From the NCBI GenBank assembly GCA_028877275.1, contig JAPPFP010000006.1:62001-126000 (forward strand): a stretch of DNA of 64,000 bases. The letters run 5' to 3'. Source of the stretch: Acidobacteriota bacterium. GTDB lineage: Bacteria; Acidobacteriota; Thermoanaerobaculia; Multivoradales; Multivoraceae. Position 1 is the first letter of the stretch. Each line of letters opens with the position of its first letter. The position numbers and the translations under genes were made by a program. Shown one piece after another: positions 1 to 8,841 of the stretch. The notes beneath the pieces were generated by a model. It had not been told where the DNA came from, ran no database searches, and saw only the letters and a program-made list of their open reading frames with translations.

Positions 1-543
1 CTTCCCGTCCGGAAGCTGCGGCATGTTCTCCGGCTGGCCGGCGATGCCGACGAAGGACTCCACGTGGTCGTACCAGGGCGCCAGATCCCGGTAGCGGATC
101 GGCCAGTCCGTGCCGTATCCGTCGCGTGCGTTGGCCTCGAAGTCGAGATCGCTCCAGCGGTAGCTCTGGCGTCCCCACAGCAGGGACCGTCCGCCGACCA
201 CACGGGCGCGTATCCACAGGAAGTCCTGGCCGCCGTCGCCGATCGAGTACGGGTTGTCGATGTCGTCGACGAAGAACTTCCCCGACCACTCGTCGCATGC
301 GGCGGCGCGGCTCTGGACCGGTTGGCGCTCGGCCTGGTGCTTGCGGTCCCGGAGCCCCCGGTAGGGCATCTGCCAGGGCGGCGTGTGCTCGCTGTAGTCG
401 CGCTCGGGGATCACCGGCGGGCCGGCCTCGAGCACCAGGGTCTCCAGGCCCTTCTCGGTCAGCTCCTTCGCCGCCCAGCCGCCGGTGATGCCGGAACCGA
501 TGACGATCGCGTCCCAGGTCTTGCGCTCGATGATCTGGACCAT
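1..543 (-). CDS. GMC-family FAD-dependent oxidoreductase, N-terminal part (runs off the window start)
   Basis: Minus-strand translation MVQIIERKTWDAIVIGSGITGGWAAKELTEKGLETLVLEAG... contains a Rossmann FAD motif; followed by RVVGGRSLLWGRQSYRWSDLDFEA typical of GMC oxidoreductases. Confidence 0.9.
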   Translation of the reverse strand, partial: MVQIIERKTWDAIVIGSGITGGWAAKELTEKGLETLVLEAGPPVIPERDYSEHTPPWQMPYRGLRDRKHQAERQPVQSRAAACDEWSGKFFVDDIDNPYSIGDGGQDFLWIRARVVGGRSLLWGRQSYRWSDLDFEANARDGYGTDWPIRYRDLAPWYDHVESFVGIAGQPENMPQLPDGK

Positions 544-565
544 TGCTTCGTGTATCCGGACGGCT

Positions 566-1204
566 TCAGGCGTCCTCGATGTCGACGCAGGGGTCCCAGC
601 GTCCGGGCACGATGCGGTAGCCGAGTTCAGACTTCATTCCGGCCTCGGAGGTGTAGTAGCCGAACAGTGTGAGCCACTTGACCAGGTCGAAGAAGGGCTG
701 CTCGTGGAGCCGGTTCACATTGCGGGAGAAGGCGCGGCCGTCTCGTTGGGCGATCGCTTCGTCCTGCGCTTCGGTCAGAAGTTCGTCCTGCGCCGGACCT
801 TCGAGGACGAGGAAGCCGGCTGCTGCGTGACGTTCGCGGGCGCGGTCGTCGAACCGGTCGAGTTCCGCGAGCAGATGATCCCTCGCCTCGCCAGGCAGCC
901 AGCCCTCCAGCAAGCGGTCGACGAAGGCCGGGATCCCGGCGTCTCCGGCGCCCGGGGTGTCGGTCGCCGGGAGGATGCGTTCGGCGATCGCGTCGAGTGT
1001 GCGCGCCTGATGTTCCGAGAGGACGGCGAGCGGTTGCGGTGCGGCGTCGGTCGCCTGCTGCGGGTGCAGGTGCAGATGGGCGATGTGCGGGTTGGCGAAC
1101 AGCTCGGTCGGGAGGAACGGCAGCGCGGCAGCGCCGCCGATCACCTTCAGGGCGCGGCGGCGTCCGACGGCCTCGGCCGGTTGCTCGCCTGTAGAACGTG
1201 TCAT
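566..1204 (-). CDS. Gluconate 2-dehydrogenase subunit 3 family protein (Tat-type leader)
   Basis: MTRSTGEQPAEAVGRRRALKVIGGAAALPFL leader; lies directly upstream of the GMC subunit, the typical arrangement; start trimmed from the longer ORF. Confidence 0.8.
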   Translation of the reverse strand: MTRSTGEQPAEAVGRRRALKVIGGAAALPFLPTELFANPHIAHLHLHPQQATDAAPQPLAVLSEHQARTLDAIAERILPATDTPGAGDAGIPAFVDRLLEGWLPGEARDHLLAELDRFDDRARERHAAAGFLVLEGPAQDELLTEAQDEAIAQRDGRAFSRNVNRLHEQPFFDLVKWLTLFGYYTSEAGMKSELGYRIVPGRWDPCVDIEDA

Positions 1205-1214
1205 CGGGGTGATG

Positions 1215-1700
1215 CTAGCCGTGCGCCTGCGCCTCGAGCTTCTTCTCGAAGCAGAGGCTGTGCGGGTCGTACGCGTACTCGTTGTAGCAGGGGATCTGGA
1301 CATAGCCGAACGAGCGGTAGAGGCCGATCGCGGCCGGCTGGCGCTCGCCGGTCTCGAGGCGCAGCGACTTGTAGCCGAACGCCGCCGCCCGGGATTCGAG
1401 TTCCTCGAGGATGCGGCGTCCGAGAGCCTGACCGCGGTACTGCGGGACCACATACATCCGCTTGATCTCGGCCTGCTCGGCGCTGAGGCGGCGGAGCGCG
1501 CCGCAGGCGACGGCCTCGCCCTCGGCGGTGCGGCCGAGGAGCAGGCAGCAGCCGGGGGCGTCCAGCTTGTCCGGCTCGACGCTGTAGATGCTGTCGGCGG
1601 GATAGAGCTCGCCGAGTTCGCGGTCGAGGGCTTCGTGCAGACGGGCGAAGGCGGGGTCGGCCGGATCTCCGGGTTCGATCCGGATGGCGGTCGCGGTCAA
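1215..1700 (-). CDS. GNAT family N-acetyltransferase (TTG start)
   Basis: IKRMYVVPQYRGQALGRRILEELESRAAAFGYKSLRLETGERQPAAIGLYRSFGY; acetyl-CoA binding motif. TTG start overlaps the stop of the upstream ligase. Confidence 0.85.
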   Translation of the reverse strand: MTATAIRIEPGDPADPAFARLHEALDRELGELYPADSIYSVEPDKLDAPGCCLLLGRTAEGEAVACGALRRLSAEQAEIKRMYVVPQYRGQALGRRILEELESRAAAFGYKSLRLETGERQPAAIGLYRSFGYVQIPCYNEYAYDPHSLCFEKKLEAQAHG

Positions 1701-3439
1701 CGAAACTCCGGGGCTTCCCTGAGCATCTGGTCCCGCAGGGTGCGCTTGTGGATCTTCTCGGTGGCGCCGCGGGGCAACTGCTCGTCCTGGAGCCACACGT
1801 AGCGCGGCACCTTGAACCGGGCCAGGTGCTCCCCGACGTGTGCGCGGACGCCGCCCGCGTCGAGCTGGGTACCTTCCTTGGGCACCACGACGACCGCCAG
1901 CTCTTCGCCCAGCCGGTCGTCGGGAACGCCGAAGGCGGCCGCCTCGTAGACGGCGGGATGCTGGTAGACGACCCGTTCGATCTCGGCGCAGTAGATGTTC
2001 TCGCCGCCGCGCAGCACCATGTCCTTCTTGCGATCGCGGATGTAGAGGAAGCCGTCCTCGTCGATCTCGGCGATGTCGCCGGTGCGCAGCCAGCCGTCCT
2101 GGATCGTTTCGGCGGTCGCCTCCGGACGGTTCCAGTAGCCGCGGATGTTCATCGACGACTTCATGATCAGCTCGCCCTGCTCGCCGGACGGCAGCTCGTT
2201 GCCGTCGTCGTCGATGATCTTCAACTCGACGATCGGGCACGGCTTGCCGCAACTGTCCGGCTTCTCGACCAGGCCCTCGTCCGTGTTGCCGGCGCCGCCG
2301 GCGTTCGTCTCCGTCATCCCCCAGCCGAAGGACCAGTGCTTGTCCGGCATCAGGACCTGCAGGCGATCGACCATGCCCCCTGGGATCGGCGCGCCGCCGC
2401 CGGAGACGGCGATGAGACTCCGCAGGTCGCGCTCCTGGAGGGACGGCGACTGGAGCATCTCCCAGGTCATCGTCGGCACGCCGTTGAAGGACGTGACGCG
2501 CTCGCGCTCGATCAGCTCCAGGCCGATTTCCGGGTTCCACTTGTACATCATCACGATCTTGCGGCCGACCCCGAAGGAGGCGAGGAGACCGGCATGGCTG
2601 CCGCTGACGTGGAACAGCGGGAGGGGCATGAGGATCGAGGGCTGGAACTCGGGGTTCTCCTCCGGTTCCTCGAGCAGGCCCATGGCGATCCGCTGGGCGC
2701 CGTAGAAGCCCCAACTGCCGATGCCGCTGAGGACGCCCCGGTGGGTGGAGACGGCGCCCTTCGGGAAACCGGTCGTGCCCGAAGTGAAGAGGATCGTCAC
2801 GTCGTCGTGGGGGCCCAGGTCGACCTCTGGCATCGGCTGACCGGCCGCTTCACGCCAGACCTCCTCGAAGTCGTCGACGCCAGAGGCCAGCTCGTCTTCC
2901 CAGCGGACGCCGATGCTCTTGACGCCGAGTTCGGGCAGCTTGCTCGCCACCCGTTCGTAGCGTTGCTGGTCGAAGAAGGCGAGCCTGGCCCCGGAGTCCT
3001 TGAAGCCGTACTCCAGCTCTTCGCCCGACCACCAGCCGTTCAGCGAAACCGAGATCGCGCCGGACGACGTGATCGCCATGAAGGCGATCACCCACTCCGG
3101 GTAGTTCCGCATGCCGATCGCCACCCGGTCGCCCTTCTTGACGCCGTAGCGGTGGATCAACTGGTGGGCGATGGCGGCCGCCCGCTCGTAGGTCTCGTTG
3201 TAGGTCAGGCGCGTGTCCTGGAAGACCAGGAAGTCCTTGTCGCCGTGGTCCTCGCGCGCCTGGTCGTAGACCTGGCGCAGCGTCGGCGGCAGGTTCTTGA
3301 ACACCTGGTAGTCGACCCCACGCACCGTTTCGGTCACCAGCTCCCAGTCCGCGCCGGGGGCGGTCAGGTGGGCGACCGACTCGTCGTAGGTCATCTCGCC
3401 GTGGATGGGCTCGGACTTCGTGTCACGCATGTCGTTCAT
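1697..3439 (-). CDS. AMP-dependent synthetase / acyl-CoA ligase
   Basis: DDVTILFTSGTTGFPKGAVSTHRG, GWLRTGDIAEIDEDGFLYIRDRKKDMVLRGGENIYCAEIE. Confidence 0.95.
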   Translation of the reverse strand: MNDMRDTKSEPIHGEMTYDESVAHLTAPGADWELVTETVRGVDYQVFKNLPPTLRQVYDQAREDHGDKDFLVFQDTRLTYNETYERAAAIAHQLIHRYGVKKGDRVAIGMRNYPEWVIAFMAITSSGAISVSLNGWWSGEELEYGFKDSGARLAFFDQQRYERVASKLPELGVKSIGVRWEDELASGVDDFEEVWREAAGQPMPEVDLGPHDDVTILFTSGTTGFPKGAVSTHRGVLSGIGSWGFYGAQRIAMGLLEEPEENPEFQPSILMPLPLFHVSGSHAGLLASFGVGRKIVMMYKWNPEIGLELIERERVTSFNGVPTMTWEMLQSPSLQERDLRSLIAVSGGGAPIPGGMVDRLQVLMPDKHWSFGWGMTETNAGGAGNTDEGLVEKPDSCGKPCPIVELKIIDDDGNELPSGEQGELIMKSSMNIRGYWNRPEATAETIQDGWLRTGDIAEIDEDGFLYIRDRKKDMVLRGGENIYCAEIERVVYQHPAVYEAAAFGVPDDRLGEELAVVVVPKEGTQLDAGGVRAHVGEHLARFKVPRYVWLQDEQLPRGATEKIHKRTLRDQMLREAPEFR

Positions 3440-4398
3440 GCCATCGCCGCCCGTTCTTTCTCGTACTCCGCCCGTTCCTTCTCGTAGCCCTCGAAGGAGT
3501 GCTTGAGCGTCGCGTTGTTCAGGATCATCTCGGCCCGCGGCTCTTTCGACTCGGCGTCCAGGAAGGTCGTCCTGACCCAGTTCGATTCCGTGCGCCGGCT
3601 CTCGCTCAGGGCGACGATCTCCCGCTCCAGGAGGTAGTCCTGGCCGACGAAGAGTGGACCGTTGATCATCCTGATCTGCTGGCCCGCGAAAAGCCCAAGG
3701 GCCGGTCCGCGGGTGGGGAAGCCGGCTTTGCGATTCGAGTAGCCGGCCAGCACGCTGACCATCTCCAGCGGGATGATCGCGCGGCCCCAGGGCGACGACG
3801 CGCCCTCGTCCGCCGTGTACCAGGGCGAGGGCTCGGTGATCTTGTCGAGCTTCTGATTCAGGCTGAAGGGATAGAGGCTGCCCATGTGCTGGTCGAAGTC
3901 CATCCGGACCTCTTCGAGTCCCTTGCCCTTCATGCCCACCTCGAGATCGCGGAGGACGACCAGGGGCCCCGGCGGCCGCAGACGGGCCATGCGGGTCGCG
4001 ATCTCGGAGGACCCGATGTCGCCGCGGATGGAGGCCGTGCCGATCAACACCTCCGTGCCGTCCTCCTTCTCAGCACGGATGCGGACCTGGGTGTGGCCGC
4101 CTCTGGGCTGTTCGACGAGGGCGCGCACCTTCTCGCCCTCGACCACCATGTTCCGGTAGTGGGCGCTCAGGCAGCCGGTCTCGAACCACTCCTGCCCCCA
4201 CAGGTCGTAGAGCAGGGGCACGAACTGGCTGAAGTGGGTCGGACCTTCGATCGGGCCGCCGGCCTGGAAGCCCATCTTCTCGGCCGTGGAGTCGTCATGG
4301 ATGGACAGGTGACCGCCGTACTCCTGCTCTGCCAGCATCTGTCTGGGGGTGCGCAGCGGTCCGCGGATGTAGGTCGGCGTGTCGAATGCCTCGGCCAT
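3436..4398 (-). CDS. Hot-dog/MaoC-like acyl-CoA dehydratase-related protein
   Basis: Overlaps the acyl-CoA ligase start; MGFQAGGPIEGPTHFSQFVPLLYDLWG and overall MaoC/hot-dog-like character. Confidence 0.55.
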   Translation of the reverse strand: MAEAFDTPTYIRGPLRTPRQMLAEQEYGGHLSIHDDSTAEKMGFQAGGPIEGPTHFSQFVPLLYDLWGQEWFETGCLSAHYRNMVVEGEKVRALVEQPRGGHTQVRIRAEKEDGTEVLIGTASIRGDIGSSEIATRMARLRPPGPLVVLRDLEVGMKGKGLEEVRMDFDQHMGSLYPFSLNQKLDKITEPSPWYTADEGASSPWGRAIIPLEMVSVLAGYSNRKAGFPTRGPALGLFAGQQIRMINGPLFVGQDYLLEREIVALSESRRTESNWVRTTFLDAESKEPRAEMILNNATLKHSFEGYEKERAEYEKERAAMA

Positions 4399-4509
4399 TC
4401 GGTTCTCCTCGGTTGGGAAGGGCGAAGTCTAGCCCTTGCGCCGAAGGCTGCGGCCTTCCTCCTGTTTGTCGCCGCTAGAAGGGGACTACCGTGGCGATAG
4501 GCTTCGATC

Positions 4510-5346
4510 ATGAGTCGGCTGGAGACGCTTCTGGATGCAATGCGCCCGCTTCTGGAAGAGCAGGGCGCCTACGGCGCCTGGCTCTTCGGGTCGCAGGCGC
4601 GGGGCACCGCAGATGCCGAAAGCGACATCGACCTGATCGTCGTGCAGCCGAGCGACGAACCCAGGCCCCTGCGCCGGCGGGCCTACTCCGAGGCGATCGC
4701 GGCGGCTGGCGGCGCCGTGGATCTTCTGGTCTACACGCCCGAGGAGTTCGACGCGATGAGGTCGGCGGGAAGGCCCTTTCTGGTGGACGCGCTGCTGGAG
4801 GCGAAGCCCGTTCACCTCGGAACGCCCTGGGGCGAACTCGTGGAACGGGAACTCCAGGAACTCCGTGGCGCCGGGGCGGCCTCCTGGCCGACGCCGCCGG
4901 AGGTGGCGCGGGCCGAAGCCGAGCGGTGGCTTGGGCATGCCGAGTACGACCTCGGCTTTGCGAAGTTGGCTTTCCGGGAGAGCTACTACAACCAAGCCCG
5001 CTACTACAACCAGGCCTGCTTCTTCGCCCAGCAGGCAGCGGAGAAGGCGGTCAAGTCGATCGCTTACGGCCTGGGCGAACGGCGGGTGCGCATCCACTCG
5101 CTGGTGGAGATGATCGATCGCTACGCCGAACGAGCGCCGGAGTTGCTTACCCTGCGCGCCTTGGGCAAGGGTCTGGACGTTCACTACGTCGAGGCCCGTT
5201 ACCCAAACGGCCAGGAGAGGGGCGTACCGGCCGAGACCTACACCCGACAGATGGCGGAGGAAGCCCTCGATGCGGCGGAACGGTTCGTGGCGGCGGCGTC
5301 CGGCCGGGTGCAGGCGGAACCCGATGCCGGCGACGACTCGAGCTAG
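4510..5346 (+). CDS. Fused nucleotidyltransferase (MNT) - HEPN domain protein
   Basis: N-terminal GSQARGTADAESDID (GSx10DxD nucleotidyltransferase motif); C-terminal CFFAQQAAEKAVKSIAYGLGERRVRIHSL (HEPN helix plus RX4H). Confidence 0.88.
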   Translation: MSRLETLLDAMRPLLEEQGAYGAWLFGSQARGTADAESDIDLIVVQPSDEPRPLRRRAYSEAIAAAGGAVDLLVYTPEEFDAMRSAGRPFLVDALLEAKPVHLGTPWGELVERELQELRGAGAASWPTPPEVARAEAERWLGHAEYDLGFAKLAFRESYYNQARYYNQACFFAQQAAEKAVKSIAYGLGERRVRIHSLVEMIDRYAERAPELLTLRALGKGLDVHYVEARYPNGQERGVPAETYTRQMAEEALDAAERFVAAASGRVQAEPDAGDDSS

Positions 5347-5876
5347 CGGCCTGCCGTGATCCCACGGGCGATCGCGCTGCGCACCGCGGCGCCGGCGCGC
5401 TTTCCGGAGACGGCGTCGACGGCATGAAAGTCGAGGCTACGGCCGCGTTCCACGTACTCGACCCAGTACGGGAAGCCGCATGGCTCGGAACGAAGCAGCC
5501 TGCCGCGTTCGCGGCGACGCTTGCCGCGAGCCGCCATCAGCAACACACGATCGGCGAAGTCGGCGGCCTGCTCTTCCGCTTCGGGGGGTTGGAGCGCGGG
5601 CGGAAGGGCTGCCGGTCGCGGTGCGACGTCGAGACGATCGAGTCGGATGTGCGCGGCCTGCCCGCTGAGCCGGCAGACGAGGACGGCGAGCTGCTCGCCC
5701 GGATCGGTGTCGCTGGCGGGCGTGTGTGTATCCGCGGCAGCCTCGAGCGTCTCGTAGACGACGAGCCAGTGGGGCAGGTACAGGAGTTCGAAGGCGACGG
5801 ACCGCTCTCTCCGGAGTCGTCGCAGCCGGCCGCCTGCCAAGCGCCGGCGTGCTTCGTCGCCGGCGATCTCCGGCAT
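5343..5876 (-). CDS. Hypothetical protein
   Basis: 178-codon ORF between well-supported genes, convergent with the MNT-HEPN gene. Confidence 0.6.
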   Translation of the reverse strand: MPEIAGDEARRRLAGGRLRRLRRERSVAFELLYLPHWLVVYETLEAAADTHTPASDTDPGEQLAVLVCRLSGQAAHIRLDRLDVAPRPAALPPALQPPEAEEQAADFADRVLLMAARGKRRRERGRLLRSEPCGFPYWVEYVERGRSLDFHAVDAVSGKRAGAAVRSAIARGITAGR

Positions 5877-5905
5877 GATCGCCTTTGCCGGCTGCGGCGC
5901 CTGGT

Positions 5906-6124
5906 TCAGCGTTTCCCTGTCCGTTTCGGGCGACCCCGGCTGCCGTAGAGCATCAGCACGGCGGCTGCCAGCAAAAGGGCGGCGCCGGCGGCGGTGCTGA
6001 GCGCGAGATCGATCGTCTCGGCAGCGGAGAAACCGCCGATGAGAACCGGTATCGACAGCACGGCCAGAAAGACCCCGAGGATGCGGGCAGTGGAGCGGTC
6101 GCGGTTGGTGTGGTCCGTGGTCAT
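5906..6124 (-). CDS. Small membrane protein, unknown function
   Basis: 72 aa with two hydrophobic segments (ILGVFLAVLSIPVLIGGF; AAGAALLLAAAVLMLYG). Confidence 0.5.
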   Translation of the reverse strand: MTTDHTNRDRSTARILGVFLAVLSIPVLIGGFSAAETIDLALSTAAGAALLLAAAVLMLYGSRGRPKRTGKR

Positions 6125-6146
6125 GGCGTTCTCAGGAGCGGTCGTT

Positions 6147-6386
6147 CTAGGCCAGCAGGAGGTAGATCACGAGGTAGGGGACGATGAACAGCGCCGCCCA
6201 GACTCGGAGGTCTCGCCACTTCCTGCGGTCGGGCGCTCCGCGGAGCACCCAGTCGCGGCTGAGCCGACAGACGGCGGCCGCGGGCAGGACGAGCAGCAAC
6301 GCCACGGCGACGCGGGCACTCCAGAGAGGCAGCGCGCCCATCGCGGAGTCGATCGGTCCGAGGATGAACTCGAGGATCGTTCTCAT
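6147..6386 (-). CDS. Small membrane protein next to a symporter
   Basis: MRTILEFILGPIDSAMGALPLWSARVAVALLLVLPAAAV...; ATGA overlap with the upstream symporter; shorter in-frame start of the 6147..6686 ORF. Confidence 0.6.
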   Translation of the reverse strand: MRTILEFILGPIDSAMGALPLWSARVAVALLLVLPAAAVCRLSRDWVLRGAPDRRKWRDLRVWAALFIVPYLVIYLLLA

Positions 6387-7966
6387 CGGGTCGCGGCCTC
6401 GTCCTGGAGCCGGGCGATCCGGCTTCGCAACGCCGCCTGGACAGCCTCGTCGTTCCGCACTTCGCCCCAGACCAGGCCGCGCAGCCGTTCCGGCGGCTCG
6501 GGCGGCGTCAGCCGGCTGACGATCCAGGTGACGGCGAGGGTGAACACGAAGGACCACCAGGCGACGAACAGGAAGGGTTCCTCGGACGGGAACAGCCCGT
6601 CCATGGCGGGGCTGTTGAGCAGCAGACAGAGCCCGACGCCCGACACCAGACCGGCCGCCCCGCCGTAGCGATTCGCTCCGCGCCACAGGATGCCGAGCAG
6701 GAGCACGGCCAGGGTCGGCCCCTGAATCAGCGAGAAGACGGTCTGGATCGCGTTGTAGATGTTGCTGAAGCGTTGCTCGATTTCGGGCGCGATGAAGGCG
6801 GCCGCCAGCAGGAGAACGGCGGAGAGGATGCGTCCGAAGCGGAGCTCCGCGGCCGTGCCGAGCTCCGCGCGGCCCAGGCGCCGCCGGAGTCGCCCCAGCA
6901 GGTCGCGGCTCCAGAGGGTCGCCGCCGAGTTCAGGTTGGAGTCCACGCTCGACATGAGCGCCGCCAGGAAGGCGGCGAACATCAGGCCCCGCAGGCCCGG
7001 CGGCAGCAACTGGGCGATCAGGCTCGGCACCGCCTCGTCGGCATTCTGCAGGTCAGGGACGATCAGGATGGCGGCCAGCCCCGGCAGCGCGACGAGCAGC
7101 GGGATGAACAGCTTGAGGAAGCCGGCGAGAAGCACACCCGCCTTGGCGTCCCATTCGCTGCGCGCGCCGAGCGCCCGCTGCACGATCGTCTGGTTGCCGG
7201 TGTAGTAGGCGATGGAGAGCACGATGCCCAGGCCGAGGACGATCCCGGTCCAGGGGAAGGGAGTCGTCGTGTCGTGGGGCAGGTAGAGCGAGAAGTGGTC
7301 CGCGTACTGAGCGCCTTGGTTGAGCACGCCGTCGCGAAGCGCCGCCAGTCCGCCGACCTCGTAGAGAGCGCGCGCGACCAGGGCGGCGCCGCCCACGAAC
7401 ATGATGATGAGCTGGAGCACGTCGGTCATCACGACCGCGGCCAGTCCGCCGCTGATCGTGTAGATGCCGACGATTGCCGTCGTGATCCAGATCGAAAGCT
7501 GTGGATCCCAACCGAGCACCGTCCGCATGAGCAGGGCCGTGGCGTGGATCATGATCCCGAGGTTCAGCACCAGGATCACGCCCCAGGCCAGGGCGAGGAA
7601 GGTACGCACGCCGTTGCCGTAGCGGCGCCCGAGGAACTCGGGCACGGTGTAGACGCCGCTTCGCCAGTAGAAGGGGACGATCAGGAAGGCCGCGATAAGG
7701 AGCGCCGGCATCGAGCCGAGCCAGTCGAAGTTCGCCTGGGCGAGGCCGTAGCGGTAGGTGCCGCCGGCGACGGCGATGAAGTCCGTGGCGCCGATGTCGC
7801 TGACCACGATCGACATGCCGATCGCCCAGAAGGGCAGGGCGCGGCCGGCCAGCAGAAAATCGCCGCTCGTCTTGACGTAGCGGCTGAACGTCGTGCCGAT
7901 GACCAGGATCCCCGCCAGGTAGATGAGGACGATTCCCGTGTCGAGCCCGGAGAGGCCCCAGCTCAT
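6383..7966 (-). CDS. Sodium:solute symporter (SSS family)
   Basis: 527 aa multi-TM; DFLLAGRALPFWAIGMSIVVSDIGATDFIAVAGGTYRYG; SSVDSNLNSAATLWSRDLL. Confidence 0.92.
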   Translation of the reverse strand: MSWGLSGLDTGIVLIYLAGILVIGTTFSRYVKTSGDFLLAGRALPFWAIGMSIVVSDIGATDFIAVAGGTYRYGLAQANFDWLGSMPALLIAAFLIVPFYWRSGVYTVPEFLGRRYGNGVRTFLALAWGVILVLNLGIMIHATALLMRTVLGWDPQLSIWITTAIVGIYTISGGLAAVVMTDVLQLIIMFVGGAALVARALYEVGGLAALRDGVLNQGAQYADHFSLYLPHDTTTPFPWTGIVLGLGIVLSIAYYTGNQTIVQRALGARSEWDAKAGVLLAGFLKLFIPLLVALPGLAAILIVPDLQNADEAVPSLIAQLLPPGLRGLMFAAFLAALMSSVDSNLNSAATLWSRDLLGRLRRRLGRAELGTAAELRFGRILSAVLLLAAAFIAPEIEQRFSNIYNAIQTVFSLIQGPTLAVLLLGILWRGANRYGGAAGLVSGVGLCLLLNSPAMDGLFPSEEPFLFVAWWSFVFTLAVTWIVSRLTPPEPPERLRGLVWGEVRNDEAVQAALRSRIARLQDEAATR

Positions 7967-8841
7967 GGTGTCTCGGCCTCCACTCCGGCCCCACCGAGCG
8001 ACGTCTTCGTCTCGAGGTGCCTGAGGCTCGAGGCGGCGTCCCGCTGGGGCGACCCGTCCGCTTCCGCCGTCTCGTCCTGCTCGACGACGAACAGGCGCAC
8101 GCCGGCTTCGAGCGCCGCGTCGACACAGCCGGCGATGTCGACATCGCCCTCGCCCAGCGGCCGGAACCAGCGCTCGGAGGTTGCCTGCTCGGCCGCTCGC
8201 TCCTCGGCCGGTCCGGGGAGCAGGCCGTCCTTCAGGTGGAGGAGTTGCACCCGGTCGCCGAGTTCCCTGATCAGAGCCACCGGGTCCCAGCCGGCGAAGG
8301 CGGCCCAGTAGGTGTCCAGCTCCAGTCCCCAGGCGTCGTGGGAGCGGCAGGAGACGAGCGCGTGCAGGCCGTCGCGGCCAAACCTGTCCGGTTGACCGTC
8401 GTCGAAGGGCAGCAACTCGAACTCGTGGTTGTGGTAGGCGAAACGGAAGCCGCCGGCGCGGAACCGGTAGCTCAGCAGGTCGAGGCGCCGGCCGAGTTCC
8501 AGGTAGTGATCCCGGCTACCGTCGCCGCGCTGTTCGGCGTCGAGCCAGGGGCAGACGAGCACCTGGCAATGGAGTGCGCGGTAGGTGTCCATCACCCCGG
8601 CCGGATCCGATTCCAGTTCCGAGAGCGGCACATGCGCTGCGACGAGCCCGAGGCGGCGTTCCGACAGAAGCCCTCGGAGGTTCTCGGCAGTGCGCCCCCG
8701 GAGACCGCCGAACCACTCGATCTCGCGGTAACCGGCTTCCACCGCCTGATCGAGGGCGGCTTCGAGGTCCTGCTCTGCCTGCCGGCGGAGGGTGTAGAGC
8801 TGGAGCGCCACCCGCGGGGCGCCGCCGGCGCCTTCCGTCAA
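7963..8841 (-). CDS. Sugar phosphate isomerase/epimerase (TIM barrel, AP-endonuclease 2 family)
   Basis: VALQLYTLRRQAEQDLEAALDQAVEAGYREIEWFGG...FRFAYHNHEFE...LELDTYWAAFAGWDPV...LLHLKDG; TTG start overlapping the upstream stop. Confidence 0.85.
   Translation of the reverse strand: MTEGAGGAPRVALQLYTLRRQAEQDLEAALDQAVEAGYREIEWFGGLRGRTAENLRGLLSERRLGLVAAHVPLSELESDPAGVMDTYRALHCQVLVCPWLDAEQRGDGSRDHYLELGRRLDLLSYRFRAGGFRFAYHNHEFELLPFDDGQPDRFGRDGLHALVSCRSHDAWGLELDTYWAAFAGWDPVALIRELGDRVQLLHLKDGLLPGPAEERAAEQATSERWFRPLGEGDVDIAGCVDAALEAGVRLFVVEQDETAEADGSPQRDAASSLRHLETKTSLGGAGVEAETP

Noticed and set aside
1748-3487. Long antisense ORF (579 aa) opposite an acyl-CoA ligase
   Set aside because: High-GC shadow ORF; the opposite strand encodes a clear ligase and this product has low-complexity Asp/Arg/His-rich composition.
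6773-8311. Antisense ORF (512 aa) opposite the symporter
   Set aside because: Glu/Arg/Gln/Asp-rich shadow ORF opposite a convincing SSS transporter.
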